Below, one piece after another: positions 1-7,813 of a stretch of DNA of 25,632 nucleotides. The position numbers were made by a program, and so were the translations under genes. Within the stretch, counting starts at the first letter, position 1. Each line of letters begins with the position of its first letter. The stretch comes from Pseudomonadota bacterium (GTDB lineage Bacteria; Pseudomonadota; Gammaproteobacteria; Burkholderiales; Burkholderiaceae): the NCBI GenBank assembly GCA_023441105.1, contig JAEZQX010000460.1:1-25632 (forward strand), written 5' to 3'. The notes under the pieces were generated by a model, which made no database searches, was not told the DNA's origin, and saw only the letters and a program-made list of their open reading frames with translations.

Positions 1-2532
1 CTGGCAGACCCGGGCGCCCCCGCCGATGGCCGGCGGCTGGCGGAAGCCGTCGCGCAGTCGGTCGCGACGGCGGCCGTACAGCCAGCACCGCAGTCGACGC
101 CACAGCCGACGCCACAGCCGACCCGGCAGCCCGCCGTCCCGGCCGGCAACCTGCTGCTGGTTCTCGACAACCTCGAAACCGTAGCCGACGCGCGCGCACT
201 GGCCGACCAGCTGCTCGAGCGCCTGCCCGGCGCCAAGCTGCTCGCCACCTCGCGGCTTCGGATCGGCGGCAGCCGGGAATGGCTGCTGGAGCTGGGCGGC
301 CTCGACCTCGCGCGCCAGCCGGCCGACGAGCCGGCATCGTCGGCAGCGGCCCGGCTCTTTCGCGACTGCCTGCGCCGCGTCGATCCACGCTTCGACTGGG
401 CCCGGCATGCGCAGGCGATCGAGCGGATCTGCAGCCATACCGCCGGCCTGCCGCTGGCCATCGAGCTCGCGGCCCAGGGCGCCGGACGGATCGGCGTCGA
501 GGCGATGGCGGAGCGCATCGAGGCCGGCCGCGATCTCGCCGATCCGGAGCGCCCGCCCGACGATCCGCACCGCAGCCTGGAGGTGGTGCTCGAGGATTCC
601 TGGCACCTGTTGCCCGCAGCAGCCCGCCAGGCGGCCACGCTGCTGGCGGCGCTGCCGGACGAATTCGACGTCGACCTGGCCGCCGTCGCCGGCGTGGCAT
701 TCGACGCCGTCGAGCTGCTGCGCAAGCACTCGTGGCTGGCCTGCACCGCCGATGGCCTGCGGCTGGCGATGCACCCCCTGCAGCGGCAGTACCTGCGCCG
801 GCGCGCGGGGGCGGCGGAGTCGCGCGAGCAGGTGGCGGCGCTGGTGGCCGCCGAGTTGGGCAAGCGGCTGCAACCGGTCGCGCCGTTCGGCGATCTGCCC
901 GCCAAGCGGGCGGATGCCGGCGCGGCCGAGGACGCCGGCCCGGCGAGCGAGGGCGACGGGCCGTCGCGCCAAGCCATTCTCGATCCGCCCGCGGTGCGCA
1001 TGGCGGGCGAGCACGTCCTGCGGGCATGGCCGGAGGATGCCCTGGCGGGATTCGTCGACGACCTCGCCGCAGCCCTGGTGGCCCGCGACCAGCATCGCGA
1101 GGCCGCCGCGCTGCTGGAGCATGCCGGCAGGAACAGCGGGGCGCCGGCCTGGCAGCGCATCGGCTGGCTCCTCCGGTGCGCCGAGATCGCCAATGAAGCC
1201 GGCGAATCGGCGCTCGCCATGCGTGCCTGGCGCACCGGCTTCGGACAACTGGGCCTGGGCGACCTGGAGGTGCAGGGGCTGCCGCCGCACCTGGGTGGCT
1301 TGCGGCGGCTGGCCGGACTGCACGATTGGCCGCCGGACGAGCCGCAGCGCACCGCCTTCAGTCGCGTGGTGGCGCGGGGCCTGATGCAGTTCGGGCAGCA
1401 TGTGGCGCTGACGGCACGGCCGCTGCCGCTGTTCATCTGCGGCGCGCTGCAATGGCTGGTGGCGATCCGCGCGCTCGGCCTTGCTGAAAGGGCCTGCGCC
1501 GGGTCCGGCACCGCCTACGGCAACCTGCTGCTTGGCTGGCCGCGCATATCGCGGATCTTCGCCAGCCGTTGCGAACGGCACGGACTGCACCCGCAGGATG
1601 AGCGGATGCGGCTGCTGGCGGTGGAGACGGTGCTGGTATGCAAGGTCGCCCAGGGCCGCTGGCAGGGGCTGCTGCCGCAGATCGACGACCTCGTCTGGCA
1701 GTGGCAGGCGCAGCATTGCACGCGCCACGAGATGGAATGCCGCTCGCTTGCCGCCAAGCTCGCCTACTACCAGGGCTTCCTGGCCCAGGCAGCGCGGCGC
1801 TTCGGCGAGCTGACCCTCCATGCCGACAGCACCGCGCCACAGCCCGGCCGCTTCTGGGGTCCGATGGGCGAGGCGGAAGCCGGCATGGCGCTCGGCAGCC
1901 TGGGCCACGACGAAATGCGCCGCCTGCTCGAGCGCAGCCGCCACGCCATGGCCGAAAGCGAGAACATCGACAGCGCCTACACCCTGCGCTGGTTCGGGCT
2001 GCGGGCGCGGCTCGCGGTCCGCAGCGGCGAGCTGGAGGTCTTGCGCGAGATCACGATGGCCGGCGCGGCGGCCGCCGCACGCATCCCGTTCTGCGGCTTC
2101 TGGGCGCATGAAGGTTTCGCCGGGGTGGGCGAAGGTCTGATCGCACTGCGCCGCCACGAGCGGGAATGCGGCGGCAGCGTGGCGGCGCTGGCGGACGCCT
2201 GGGAAGCGTTCCGCCGACCGTTGCGGGCCCATTGCCGCCGCTTTCCCCCGGCCGCCTGCCTCTGGCACTACCTGCACGCGCTCGACGCCGCCGAGCGTGA
2301 TCGCCCGGCCGAGGCGCGCAAGCACCTGCGCAGCGCCGTGCAGCTGGCCGAAGCGCAGGGCCTGCGCCTCGAGCTGGCGCGCGCCTGCCGGCTGCTGGGC
2401 CTGCTGGAGAACGACGCCGGCTGGTCGACCCGCGCCAGCAGCCTCTACCAGGACATGGGGGCAGTCGGCGAGGCAGCCAGCACGCCGCCGTTGCTGCCGC
2501 GAAGAGTCCCGGTGCGCCTGGCCGGCGTCTGA
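1..2532 (+). CDS. STAND/NB-ARC ATPase regulator, C-terminal part (5' end outside window)
   Basis: The frame is open from base 1, so 843 residues are visible and the N-terminus is missing. A Walker B strand (LLLVLDN, bases 151-171) is followed by an ATSR sensor-like motif and the GLPLAIELA motif (445-474). This is the order found in NB-ARC/STAND ATPases such as the AfsR/LuxR-type regulators and predicted ATPases. The remaining ~650 residues are Ala/Leu/Arg-rich and helical, consistent with winged-helix plus TPR-like repeats acting as a sensor. The P-loop and any N-terminal DNA-binding or effector domain lie upstream and cannot be seen. A Pro/Gln/Thr-rich insert coded by 12-bp repeats precedes Walker B. 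In STAND proteins ATP binding drives oligomerisation on ligand sensing; the output here is unknown. The family call is firm, but regulator versus defence ATPase cannot be decided. Confidence 0.8.
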   Translation: MADPGAPADGRRLAEAVAQSVATAAVQPAPQSTPQPTPQPTRQPAVPAGNLLLVLDNLETVADARALADQLLERLPGAKLLATSRLRIGGSREWLLELGGLDLARQPADEPASSAAARLFRDCLRRVDPRFDWARHAQAIERICSHTAGLPLAIELAAQGAGRIGVEAMAERIEAGRDLADPERPPDDPHRSLEVVLEDSWHLLPAAARQAATLLAALPDEFDVDLAAVAGVAFDAVELLRKHSWLACTADGLRLAMHPLQRQYLRRRAGAAESREQVAALVAAELGKRLQPVAPFGDLPAKRADAGAAEDAGPASEGDGPSRQAILDPPAVRMAGEHVLRAWPEDALAGFVDDLAAALVARDQHREAAALLEHAGRNSGAPAWQRIGWLLRCAEIANEAGESALAMRAWRTGFGQLGLGDLEVQGLPPHLGGLRRLAGLHDWPPDEPQRTAFSRVVARGLMQFGQHVALTARPLPLFICGALQWLVAIRALGLAERACAGSGTAYGNLLLGWPRISRIFASRCERHGLHPQDERMRLLAVETVLVCKVAQGRWQGLLPQIDDLVWQWQAQHCTRHEMECRSLAAKLAYYQGFLAQAARRFGELTLHADSTAPQPGRFWGPMGEAEAGMALGSLGHDEMRRLLERSRHAMAESENIDSAYTLRWFGLRARLAVRSGELEVLREITMAGAAAAARIPFCGFWAHEGFAGVGEGLIALRRHERECGGSVAALADAWEAFRRPLRAHCRRFPPAACLWHYLHALDAAERDRPAEARKHLRSAVQLAEAQGLRLELARACRLLGLLENDAGWSTRASSLYQDMGAVGEAASTPPLLPRRVPVRLAGV
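91..126 (+). repeat. Three 12-bp tandem repeats coding a PQPT linker
   Basis: Units CAGTCGACGCCA, CAGCCGACGCCA and CAGCCGACCCGG follow one another in frame. They encode Gln-Ser/Pro-Thr-Pro type tetrapeptides just before the Walker B strand of the STAND ATPase. The repeat length is a multiple of three, so copy changes would alter linker length without breaking the frame. Confidence 0.75.
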
Positions 2533-2579
2533 ATCAGCCGATGCCTGTGCTAACGTGGCCGCCTTCCCGAGGAGGCAAG

Positions 2580-2963
2580 ATGCAGACGTACACACAGGTC
2601 GAGCTTTATACCGACGGCGACGGACGGGCGCGTTTCCGGGAGACGGCGATCCCGCTCGACCAGGGGACCCCGGCCGCCGTGCTGTCGGCCATTCTGCCGG
2701 CCAGCGGCCTCCAGTTCCGCCGCAGCCCGGTCGGCTTCAAGTCGGAATTCCATTGCACGGGCGCTCCGCAATGGCTGTTCGTGCTCTCGGGCATCATGGA
2801 GATTGGCCTGCAGGACGGCACGACCCGGCGCTTCGGCCCCGGCGAGCACTTCCTCTCGGCCGATACGCTGCCGCCCGGCGCGACCTTCGACCCATCGCTG
2901 CATGGTCATCGCAGCGCCCAGGTGGGGGACTCGCCGCTGGTGACCTTGTTCGTCAAGCGCTGA
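2580..2963 (+). CDS. Small cupin-domain protein
   Basis: A 127-residue single-domain protein. The start at 2580 is chosen because a strong GAGGAGG (2569-2575) lies four bases before it; the ATG at 2541 has no such site. The core QWLFVLSGIMEIGLQDG...RFGPGEHFLSAD resembles the second half of a cupin barrel: a beta strand, the glycine turn, then the PGEHFL segment. No clear His-x-His-Glu metal set is visible, so it may bind a small molecule rather than act as a metal enzyme. It follows the STAND gene by 47 bases on the same strand and could be co-transcribed, although a TGCTAACGT extended -10-like element (2548-2556) may give its own promoter. Its 3' end overlaps the convergent peroxidase gene by 58 bases. 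Function unknown. Confidence 0.8.
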   Translation: MQTYTQVELYTDGDGRARFRETAIPLDQGTPAAVLSAILPASGLQFRRSPVGFKSEFHCTGAPQWLFVLSGIMEIGLQDGTTRRFGPGEHFLSADTLPPGATFDPSLHGHRSAQVGDSPLVTLFVKR

Positions 2964-4315
2964 TTTGCCGCGTCCCGGTCGAGGATCGGGCCGGAGAGCG
3001 TTCCGAGGAACGCGGCGAGATCGCGCGCTTCCGCATCGTTGAGACGGATGCGCCGCCGGTCGCCGCGTCCTTCCGCATGTCGCAGCTCGCTGTGCCCGAC
3101 GGCGGCGGGCGGTGCCTGCACGTAGTGGGCGATGACATCGCCGAGGGTGGCAAGCTGCCCGGCGTGCATGTACGGCGGCCGCAGCGCGACGTTGCGCAGG
3201 CTCGGTGTCCTGAAGGCGCCCTCGAGGCCCGGATCGTCGTCCACGATGAAGCGCAGCTCCTGGCATTCCTCGGGCTTCGCATCACTGAACGGCCCCAGGC
3301 AGTTGAACTCGTCGCGCTGCACCAGCAGGGCACCCTGCGCCCGCCCCCGATCCGGCCGGCGCGGATCCCGCGGCGGCACGCCGGTGTTGTGGAACTGCTG
3401 GTCGCTGAGGAGCGGTCCGTTGTGACAGGTGACGCACTGGCCCTTGCCGATGAAGATGCGCAACCCGTTCACCTCCCGTGGCGTGAGCTCTTGTGCCGTG
3501 ACCGGCGGCTCGCTTCGCGGTGTCGGCGCAAGCACCTGCTCCAGGTAGCGATCGAAGCGCGACGGTCCATGGGCGAGAGTCTTCTCATAGGCCGCGATCG
3601 CCTTGCCAAGATTGGCGAAGATGCGGCTCGTCGACTCGCGAAGCGCCGGATCCATCGCGGCCCAGGCCACCTGCTCGGCCGGCGAACCGACCGGGCTGGC
3701 GTCATCCGGCAGGCCGGAGAGATCGGGCATGGGTTCGAAGACGGCCTCGTAGTCCATCCGGTAGTGATCCTTCAGCATCTTCACGTGACGGACGCGATTG
3801 CCGCCATGTTCCACCGCGTCCTCCAGGGGGCCGAGCGCCTGTGCCCAGGTGCTGTCCTTGCGTCCGTCCCAGAACAGCCACCTGGCATGGCCGGCGGCCA
3901 CGATCGGCATCGACCGCCGGACGCCGATCCCGACGCCCTGGCCCACCGGCCGGCCGTCCTGGAACTGCAGTGCCGGGTCATGGCAGCTGGCACAGGAAAC
4001 CGCCTGGTTGCGGCTGAAGCGTGGATCGTTGAACAAGCGGCGCCCGAGCGCAGCCGCCGCGGGACGATCCTCGACCGCATTCGACGGGTCCGAAGGCAGC
4101 GGTGGCAGCGCCTCGAGTCGGAGGGATGCAAGGACCGCGATCTCGTCGGCCGTCCAGCGGTCGCCTCGATCACGAGCCTCGCTGCCGTCGGCGCGATCGC
4201 TGCCCAGCGACATGCCGGCCGCGAGCAAGGCCAGCATGAATGCCGGCAGCAAGGCGGCGGCGCGGCCGGCAAGCCCGCGCAGCCCGCCGGACGAGCTCCT
4301 GCGAATGATCTCCAC
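2906..4315 (-). CDS. Di-heme cytochrome c peroxidase (CcpA/MauG family)
   Basis: A 469-residue exported protein with two c-type heme sites: CASCH at about residues 108-112 and CVTCH at about 294-298. The C-terminal segment (SLRNVALRPPYMHAGQLATL) is typical of bacterial di-heme peroxidases and MauG-like enzymes, which reduce H2O2 or oxidise a partner protein in the periplasm. A hydrophobic N-terminal stretch (about residues 16-36) is a signal peptide or anchor. GTG at 4315 is chosen because AGGAGG (4322-4327, minus) sits six bases upstream; a TTG at 4357 is less likely. It begins 16 bases after the FixH-like lipoprotein stop, so the two are probably one transcript. Two further cysteines lie in the NCLGPFSDAKPEEC segment. 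Family assignment is firm; peroxidase versus MauG-like activity is open. Confidence 0.9.
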   Translation of the reverse strand: MEIIRRSSSGGLRGLAGRAAALLPAFMLALLAAGMSLGSDRADGSEARDRGDRWTADEIAVLASLRLEALPPLPSDPSNAVEDRPAAAALGRRLFNDPRFSRNQAVSCASCHDPALQFQDGRPVGQGVGIGVRRSMPIVAAGHARWLFWDGRKDSTWAQALGPLEDAVEHGGNRVRHVKMLKDHYRMDYEAVFEPMPDLSGLPDDASPVGSPAEQVAWAAMDPALRESTSRIFANLGKAIAAYEKTLAHGPSRFDRYLEQVLAPTPRSEPPVTAQELTPREVNGLRIFIGKGQCVTCHNGPLLSDQQFHNTGVPPRDPRRPDRGRAQGALLVQRDEFNCLGPFSDAKPEECQELRFIVDDDPGLEGAFRTPSLRNVALRPPYMHAGQLATLGDVIAHYVQAPPAAVGHSELRHAEGRGDRRRIRLNDAEARDLAAFLGTLSGPILDRDAANQRLTNKVTSGESPTWALR

Positions 4316-4331
4316 CAGCGGCCTCCTGCGA

Positions 4332-4769
4332 TCAGTTCGAGGCAGCCGGCGCCGCAACCATGCGGTTGAAGGTCACCTTGTCCGAACCCTCGGCGGCCTC
4401 GATGGCGAGCTTGATCTCCCACCAGCCCGTCATGCTGAACTTCATGCCTTCGAGCAGGTAGGTGCCTGGCGCGAGCTCACGGGTGACCCGTGGCCGAGTC
4501 GGCAGGCCATGGCCATGCTGCGGCATGCCGCCGTCCACGCCGATTCGTGCCTGCGCCACCGGCTCGCCCGCCGGCGTTGCAAGCCGGACCTGCCAGGCGT
4601 GCAACTGATTGATGGCCGGCGCTTCAGCCGGCGGCTGCAAACTGACCCGGTACCTGCCGTCGGCCGTGGGACGGTCCAGCGACAGGTCCAGCTGCTGCGG
4701 CGGCGTCATGCAACCGGCGAGGGCAGCCAGGGTGATGAATCCAACGGTTCTTGCGACAAGGGGCGACAT
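4332..4769 (-). CDS. FixH/YtkA-like lipoprotein
   Basis: A 145-residue predicted outer- or inner-membrane lipoprotein. The signal peptide ends in a lipobox (LAALAGC, Cys20). The rest is a beta-rich domain of the FixH/YtkA-like type, with the conserved GGMPQHGHGLPT motif (Met82, His85, His87) and a C-terminal GMKFSMTGWWEIKL strand. The Met/His cluster could bind copper, as proposed for related domains; that is inference. The start at 4769 is set by GGAG six bases upstream and by the signal peptide. A longer frame to 4856 would bury the lipobox. It sits 61 bases after DUF3703 and 16 before the di-heme peroxidase on the same strand, suggesting a periplasmic partner or assembly factor for that hemoprotein. 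Confidence 0.82.
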   Translation of the reverse strand: MSPLVARTVGFITLAALAGCMTPPQQLDLSLDRPTADGRYRVSLQPPAEAPAINQLHAWQVRLATPAGEPVAQARIGVDGGMPQHGHGLPTRPRVTRELAPGTYLLEGMKFSMTGWWEIKLAIEAAEGSDKVTFNRMVAAPAASN

Positions 4770-4830
4770 GGTGGGCTCCAGATGAGTTGCGAGGCGATGA
4801 AGTTTCGGTTCTGAACGAGGGGGTTGCGGA

Positions 4831-5229
4831 TCAGCGGGCGCGTGCCTGGTGGTCATGAACGGCGGCGGCCGCCGCGTCGAGCAAGGCCTGCAGGTCCGGC
4901 GCGATCGGCATCGGCCGGAACGGGCTCACGTCGGCGCCGCCGGTATTGCCGGTCGGCACCCAGCCGAGTGCCGTTTTGCTGGCCGCGCCGACGACGCGCA
5001 GGACCTGTCCGGCGACTTCGCGCGGCCGGCGCTGGCGCAGCCCCCAGCGCAGCATCCGCCAGTGCACGCGGACATGCTCGACGGTCGATGCCTGGCCGAG
5101 CACATGGGCGCGCTCGAGATGGCGGAATGACTCGGCTGTCATGCCGAGCTTCTCGGTCTTGCCGGCCGCCTCGAGTTCGAGGGCGACCACGGGACGGATA
5201 CGGGATGCGAATCGACTGCTGCGGAACAT
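4831..5229 (-). CDS. DUF3703 family protein
   Basis: A 132-residue soluble protein matching the DUF3703 family from memory. The diagnostic core is the LERAHVLGQ...TVEHVRVHWRML segment (about residues 38-60), followed by VAGQVLRVVGAA and GWVPTGNTGGADVSPFRPMPI. Conserved His, Trp and Arg residues are dense in the HVRVHWRMLRWGLRQR helix. No enzymatic function is known for the family. The start at 5229 has AGGAG six bases upstream. The same frame stays open to 5757 on the minus strand, but that extension lies antisense to the AraC gene and is rejected. It is the first gene of a probable three-gene operon with the FixH-like lipoprotein and the di-heme peroxidase. Confidence 0.85.
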   Translation of the reverse strand: MFRSSRFASRIRPVVALELEAAGKTEKLGMTAESFRHLERAHVLGQASTVEHVRVHWRMLRWGLRQRRPREVAGQVLRVVGAASKTALGWVPTGNTGGADVSPFRPMPIAPDLQALLDAAAAAVHDHQARAR

Positions 5230-5250
5230 CGGCTTCTCCTGAAGACGGGG

Positions 5251-5259
5251 TGCTAGGAT
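5251..5259 (+). promoter_or_regulatory. Possible extended -10 element for the AraC gene
   Basis: TGCTAGGAT fits an extended -10 (TGN plus TAGGAT) and would place transcription near 5266, giving a leader of about 45 bases to the AraC start at 5311. No good -35 is visible, as expected for extended -10 promoters. It lies between two divergent genes. Confidence 0.3.
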
Positions 5260-5310
5260 GTGGCGATTCTGGAGATGGCCGGGTTCGCCGGCTTGAACGA
5301 AAGGGCTGAC

Positions 5311-6072
5311 ATGCAACCGGCTCGCGCCGAAGGTCGCGTCCACTTCTGGCACGGCGGCGGCATCTGGATCGGCCGCGCCACCGGTCGCACCGGCTGCCAT
5401 GCGCACCATGCGCTGCAGCTCGCGCTGGCCCTCGACGGCACCTGCAGGTTTCGCAGCGACCCCGACGGCGAGTGGTTCGAATCGCGCGGCGCCGTCATCC
5501 GCCCCGACCAGCGCCATGAGTTCGAGGTGTCGCAGGCCGTCGTTGCCCAGCTCTTCGTCGAACCGGAAACGCTGCAGGGAAAGACGCTCCTGCAGCGCTT
5601 CGCAACCGCCGAGATCACGCAGCTGCCGGAGCTGCAGCGGCAGGAGATCGCCGCGATCCTGCTGCGCGCCCATCACGAAGCCGCAACCGGGCCGGCGATG
5701 GTGGCGGCGGCGCAGGCGGCGATCGCCGTCCTGGCCGGTCCATGGGACACCGGGCACGCCGTCGACACGCGCGTGGCGAAGGCCGTCGCCTACATCCGCG
5801 CCAACCTGGTCGGGCCGTTGCCCCTGGGCGATGTCGCCGCCGCGGTCGCGCTATCGCCGGGGCGCTTTCGCCACCTCTTCGTCGCGGAGACCGGCGCCGC
5901 CTTCCGGGCCTACGTGCTGTGGCTGCGGTTGAACCGCGCGGTCGAGGTCGCCATGGCGGGACAGAGCTGGACCCACGCGGCACAGGCTGCCGGCTTCGCG
6001 GATTCGGCGCACATGACGCGCACGTTCAGGCGGATGATCGGCATGAACCCGGCGACCCTGATCAGGGCCTGA
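5311..6072 (+). CDS. AraC-family transcriptional regulator
   Basis: A 253-residue protein. The N-terminal ~140 residues form an AraC-type cupin sensor (HALQLALALDGTCRF...RGAVIRPDQRHEFEV), and residues ~155-253 hold two helix-turn-helix motifs of the AraC/XylS type. In the second, AAQAAGFADSAHMTRTFRRMIGMNP is the classic signature. The start at 5311 is preferred because AAGGG lies about six bases upstream; a GTG at 5260 and an ATG at 5275 are in frame but poorly placed. A Cys-His-Ala-His-His cluster near residues 29-33 is a possible metal or ligand site. It diverges from the DUF3703-FixH-peroxidase operon, which it probably controls. Its stop is two bases from the convergent MAPEG gene stop. 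Confidence 0.92.
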   Translation: MQPARAEGRVHFWHGGGIWIGRATGRTGCHAHHALQLALALDGTCRFRSDPDGEWFESRGAVIRPDQRHEFEVSQAVVAQLFVEPETLQGKTLLQRFATAEITQLPELQRQEIAAILLRAHHEAATGPAMVAAAQAAIAVLAGPWDTGHAVDTRVAKAVAYIRANLVGPLPLGDVAAAVALSPGRFRHLFVAETGAAFRAYVLWLRLNRAVEVAMAGQSWTHAAQAAGFADSAHMTRTFRRMIGMNPATLIRA

Positions 6073-6074
6073 CC

Positions 6075-6635
6075 TCAAAGGCTGCCGGTCAAGGCGGTGC
6101 GCACGAGAAGATACGCGACGAGCAGCAGCAGTGACACGTTGAGCGAGAAGGTCAGCTGTACGCCGGGCGCGCGACCGAGCGTGCCGGTGCGCAGGTAGCC
6201 GCACCAATAGAGCAGGCGCGCGGCGACGAAGAACAGGCATGCGATCGGAATCAGCCGCATCTGCGCCGGTTGCAGCAAGGTCGCCAGCGCCAGCAGGCAA
6301 AATGCCAGCCAGACGAACTGCTCGAGCGTGTTGGCCATCACGCGGCAATGGACCTGCAGCCGCTCGCTCTCGCCACCGAGCAGGGGATTGTGGGCGCCTT
6401 CGAAGAACCGGCGCGCCAGGATCACCAGGCACACCGCGGCATACGGCAGCATCGCCACGAAGATCCAGCGCAGGGTGAGCGCCAGCCGGTCGGCGAGTGA
6501 TTCGACGCCGCCGGGCGCCGGCATGACGAGGTAGAGCGCGGCGATCAGCAGCGGCGTGCCTGGGACCGTCAGCCAGATCGAGCGGGCGATGAAGCGCTTT
6601 CGCGCCTCCTTGTCGCCGAGCGGATCGGCGGTCAT
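6075..6635 (-). CDS. MAPEG-family membrane protein
   Basis: A 186-residue integral membrane protein with four hydrophobic helices at about residues 20-40, 55-75, 103-145 (two close segments) and 165-182. The pattern ARRFFEGAHNPLLGGESERLQVHCRVMANTLEQ, then RLLYWCGYLRTGTLGRAPG, fits the MAPEG superfamily (membrane-associated eicosanoid/glutathione metabolism proteins). Bacterial members are mostly uncharacterised; some are glutathione S-transferases. The ATG overlaps the TGA of the upstream monooxygenase as ATGA, so the start is well supported and translation is probably coupled. It is the last gene of a methyltransferase-monooxygenase-MAPEG set. Confidence 0.88.
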   Translation of the reverse strand: MTADPLGDKEARKRFIARSIWLTVPGTPLLIAALYLVMPAPGGVESLADRLALTLRWIFVAMLPYAAVCLVILARRFFEGAHNPLLGGESERLQVHCRVMANTLEQFVWLAFCLLALATLLQPAQMRLIPIACLFFVAARLLYWCGYLRTGTLGRAPGVQLTFSLNVSLLLLVAYLLVRTALTGSL

Positions 6636-7813
6636 CCGGGCGAAGCGGCGTGGCGAGGCACTGCTTGGCTCGAAGGGCTGGCGCGGCCAACCAAGGTGAC
6701 GACCGCATCGGCGACGGCCTGCGCCTGCAGCCCGATCGTTCGCAGCAGGCCACCCGGCTGACGGATGTCGAAGCCCACGAAGTAAAGGCCGGCCAGACCG
6801 CCGGTGCCGATCGGCGCCGCGGGCAACCCCCGTTCGTCCAACGGCAGCTCCGTCCGCGGAAACAGGCGCTGCAGGTCGGCGCGATAGCCGGTGGCGAGGA
6901 TGATGGCATCGCAAGCCTGCTCGCTGCCGTCGACGAAGCGGACGCCGGCCGGCGTCAGCGTCGCGATGTCCGGCCGGATGCGGATGTCGCCGGCCTTGAT
7001 CCGCGCGACCGTGCCGATGTCGATCACCGGCGTGCGGCCGAAGCGCCGCAGGTCGCGCAGCGGCGAGGTCGGCGAGGTCCGCAGGCCCCAGCGGCCGAGA
7101 TCGCCGACCGTCAGGTCGCGGAACAGCCGCGCCACCGCATCGCCCCAGGCCTCCGGCAGGCGCGACAGCATGATCGACGTCAGCTGCGTCGGCCGGCCCA
7201 GCACGTCCCGCCGGACGATATTCACCGGCGATCGCACCGACAGCGCCGTCGCGACCCCATGCTCGGCCAGGTCGAGCGCAATCTCGGCGCCGGTGTTGCC
7301 CATGCCGACCACCAGCACCTGCCGCCCCTGCCATCGCGACGCATTGCGATAGTCGCGGCTGTGGATGATCGTGCCGGCGAAACCATCGCTGCCGGGCAGT
7401 TCGGGAAGCAGCGGATGCGCGTTGGCACCGGTGGCCAGCACCACCGCCCGCGTGAGGAAGGCTCCGCCGGTGGCGGTCCGAGTCTCCCAGCGTCCGTCGG
7501 CTGCCGGCAGGATCGTCGTCGCCTCCGCGCCCAGCCGCGGCGCGATGCCGAAGCGGGCGGCATAGGCGCCCAGGTAGTCGACCATCTGCGCGCGCGTGAC
7601 ATAGCGCGGGTAGTGCTCGGGAAAGGGCATGCCTGGCAGCGCCGACTCCTGCTTCACCGTGTGCAGGCACAGCCGGTCGTAGTGGCCACGCCAGGAGGCG
7701 CCGATGTCTTCGGCCTTCTCGATGACCGTCGCCGGCAGCCCGCGGGCGGCAAGGCTGCCGGCCACGGCGAGGCCGGCCGGGCCGGCGCCGACGATGAGGA
7801 TGTCGCCGTTCAC
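6632..7813 (-). CDS. Flavin-containing monooxygenase / NAD(P)-binding oxidoreductase
   Basis: A 393-residue flavoprotein. GAGPAG at residues 9-14 binds FAD, GMGNTG at about 170-175 binds NADPH, and FAGTIIHSRDY (about 145-155) matches the FMO fingerprint F-x-G-x3-H-x3-Y. ILATGY follows near the C-terminal third. Group B flavin monooxygenases of the FMO/YUCCA type oxygenate N, S or carbonyl substrates with NADPH and O2. GTG at 7813 is chosen because it forms a GTGA overlap with the stop of the upstream methyltransferase; the frame extends to a TTG at 7846 without support. The 3' end overlaps the MAPEG start by four bases. The substrate is not evident. Confidence 0.88.
   Translation of the reverse strand: MNGDILIVGAGPAGLAVAGSLAARGLPATVIEKAEDIGASWRGHYDRLCLHTVKQESALPGMPFPEHYPRYVTRAQMVDYLGAYAARFGIAPRLGAEATTILPAADGRWETRTATGGAFLTRAVVLATGANAHPLLPELPGSDGFAGTIIHSRDYRNASRWQGRQVLVVGMGNTGAEIALDLAEHGVATALSVRSPVNIVRRDVLGRPTQLTSIMLSRLPEAWGDAVARLFRDLTVGDLGRWGLRTSPTSPLRDLRRFGRTPVIDIGTVARIKAGDIRIRPDIATLTPAGVRFVDGSEQACDAIILATGYRADLQRLFPRTELPLDERGLPAAPIGTGGLAGLYFVGFDIRQPGGLLRTIGLQAQAVADAVVTLVGRASPSSQAVPRHAASPG

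Noticed and set aside
2297..4369. A 690-residue plus-strand open frame
   Set aside because: It overlaps the STAND gene end, the cupin gene and the antisense of the peroxidase; both CxxCH motifs are in the minus-strand gene.
5230..5757. Upstream extension of the DUF3703 frame on the minus strand
   Set aside because: It lies antisense to the well-supported AraC gene, and DUF3703 has its own ribosome site at the 5229 start.
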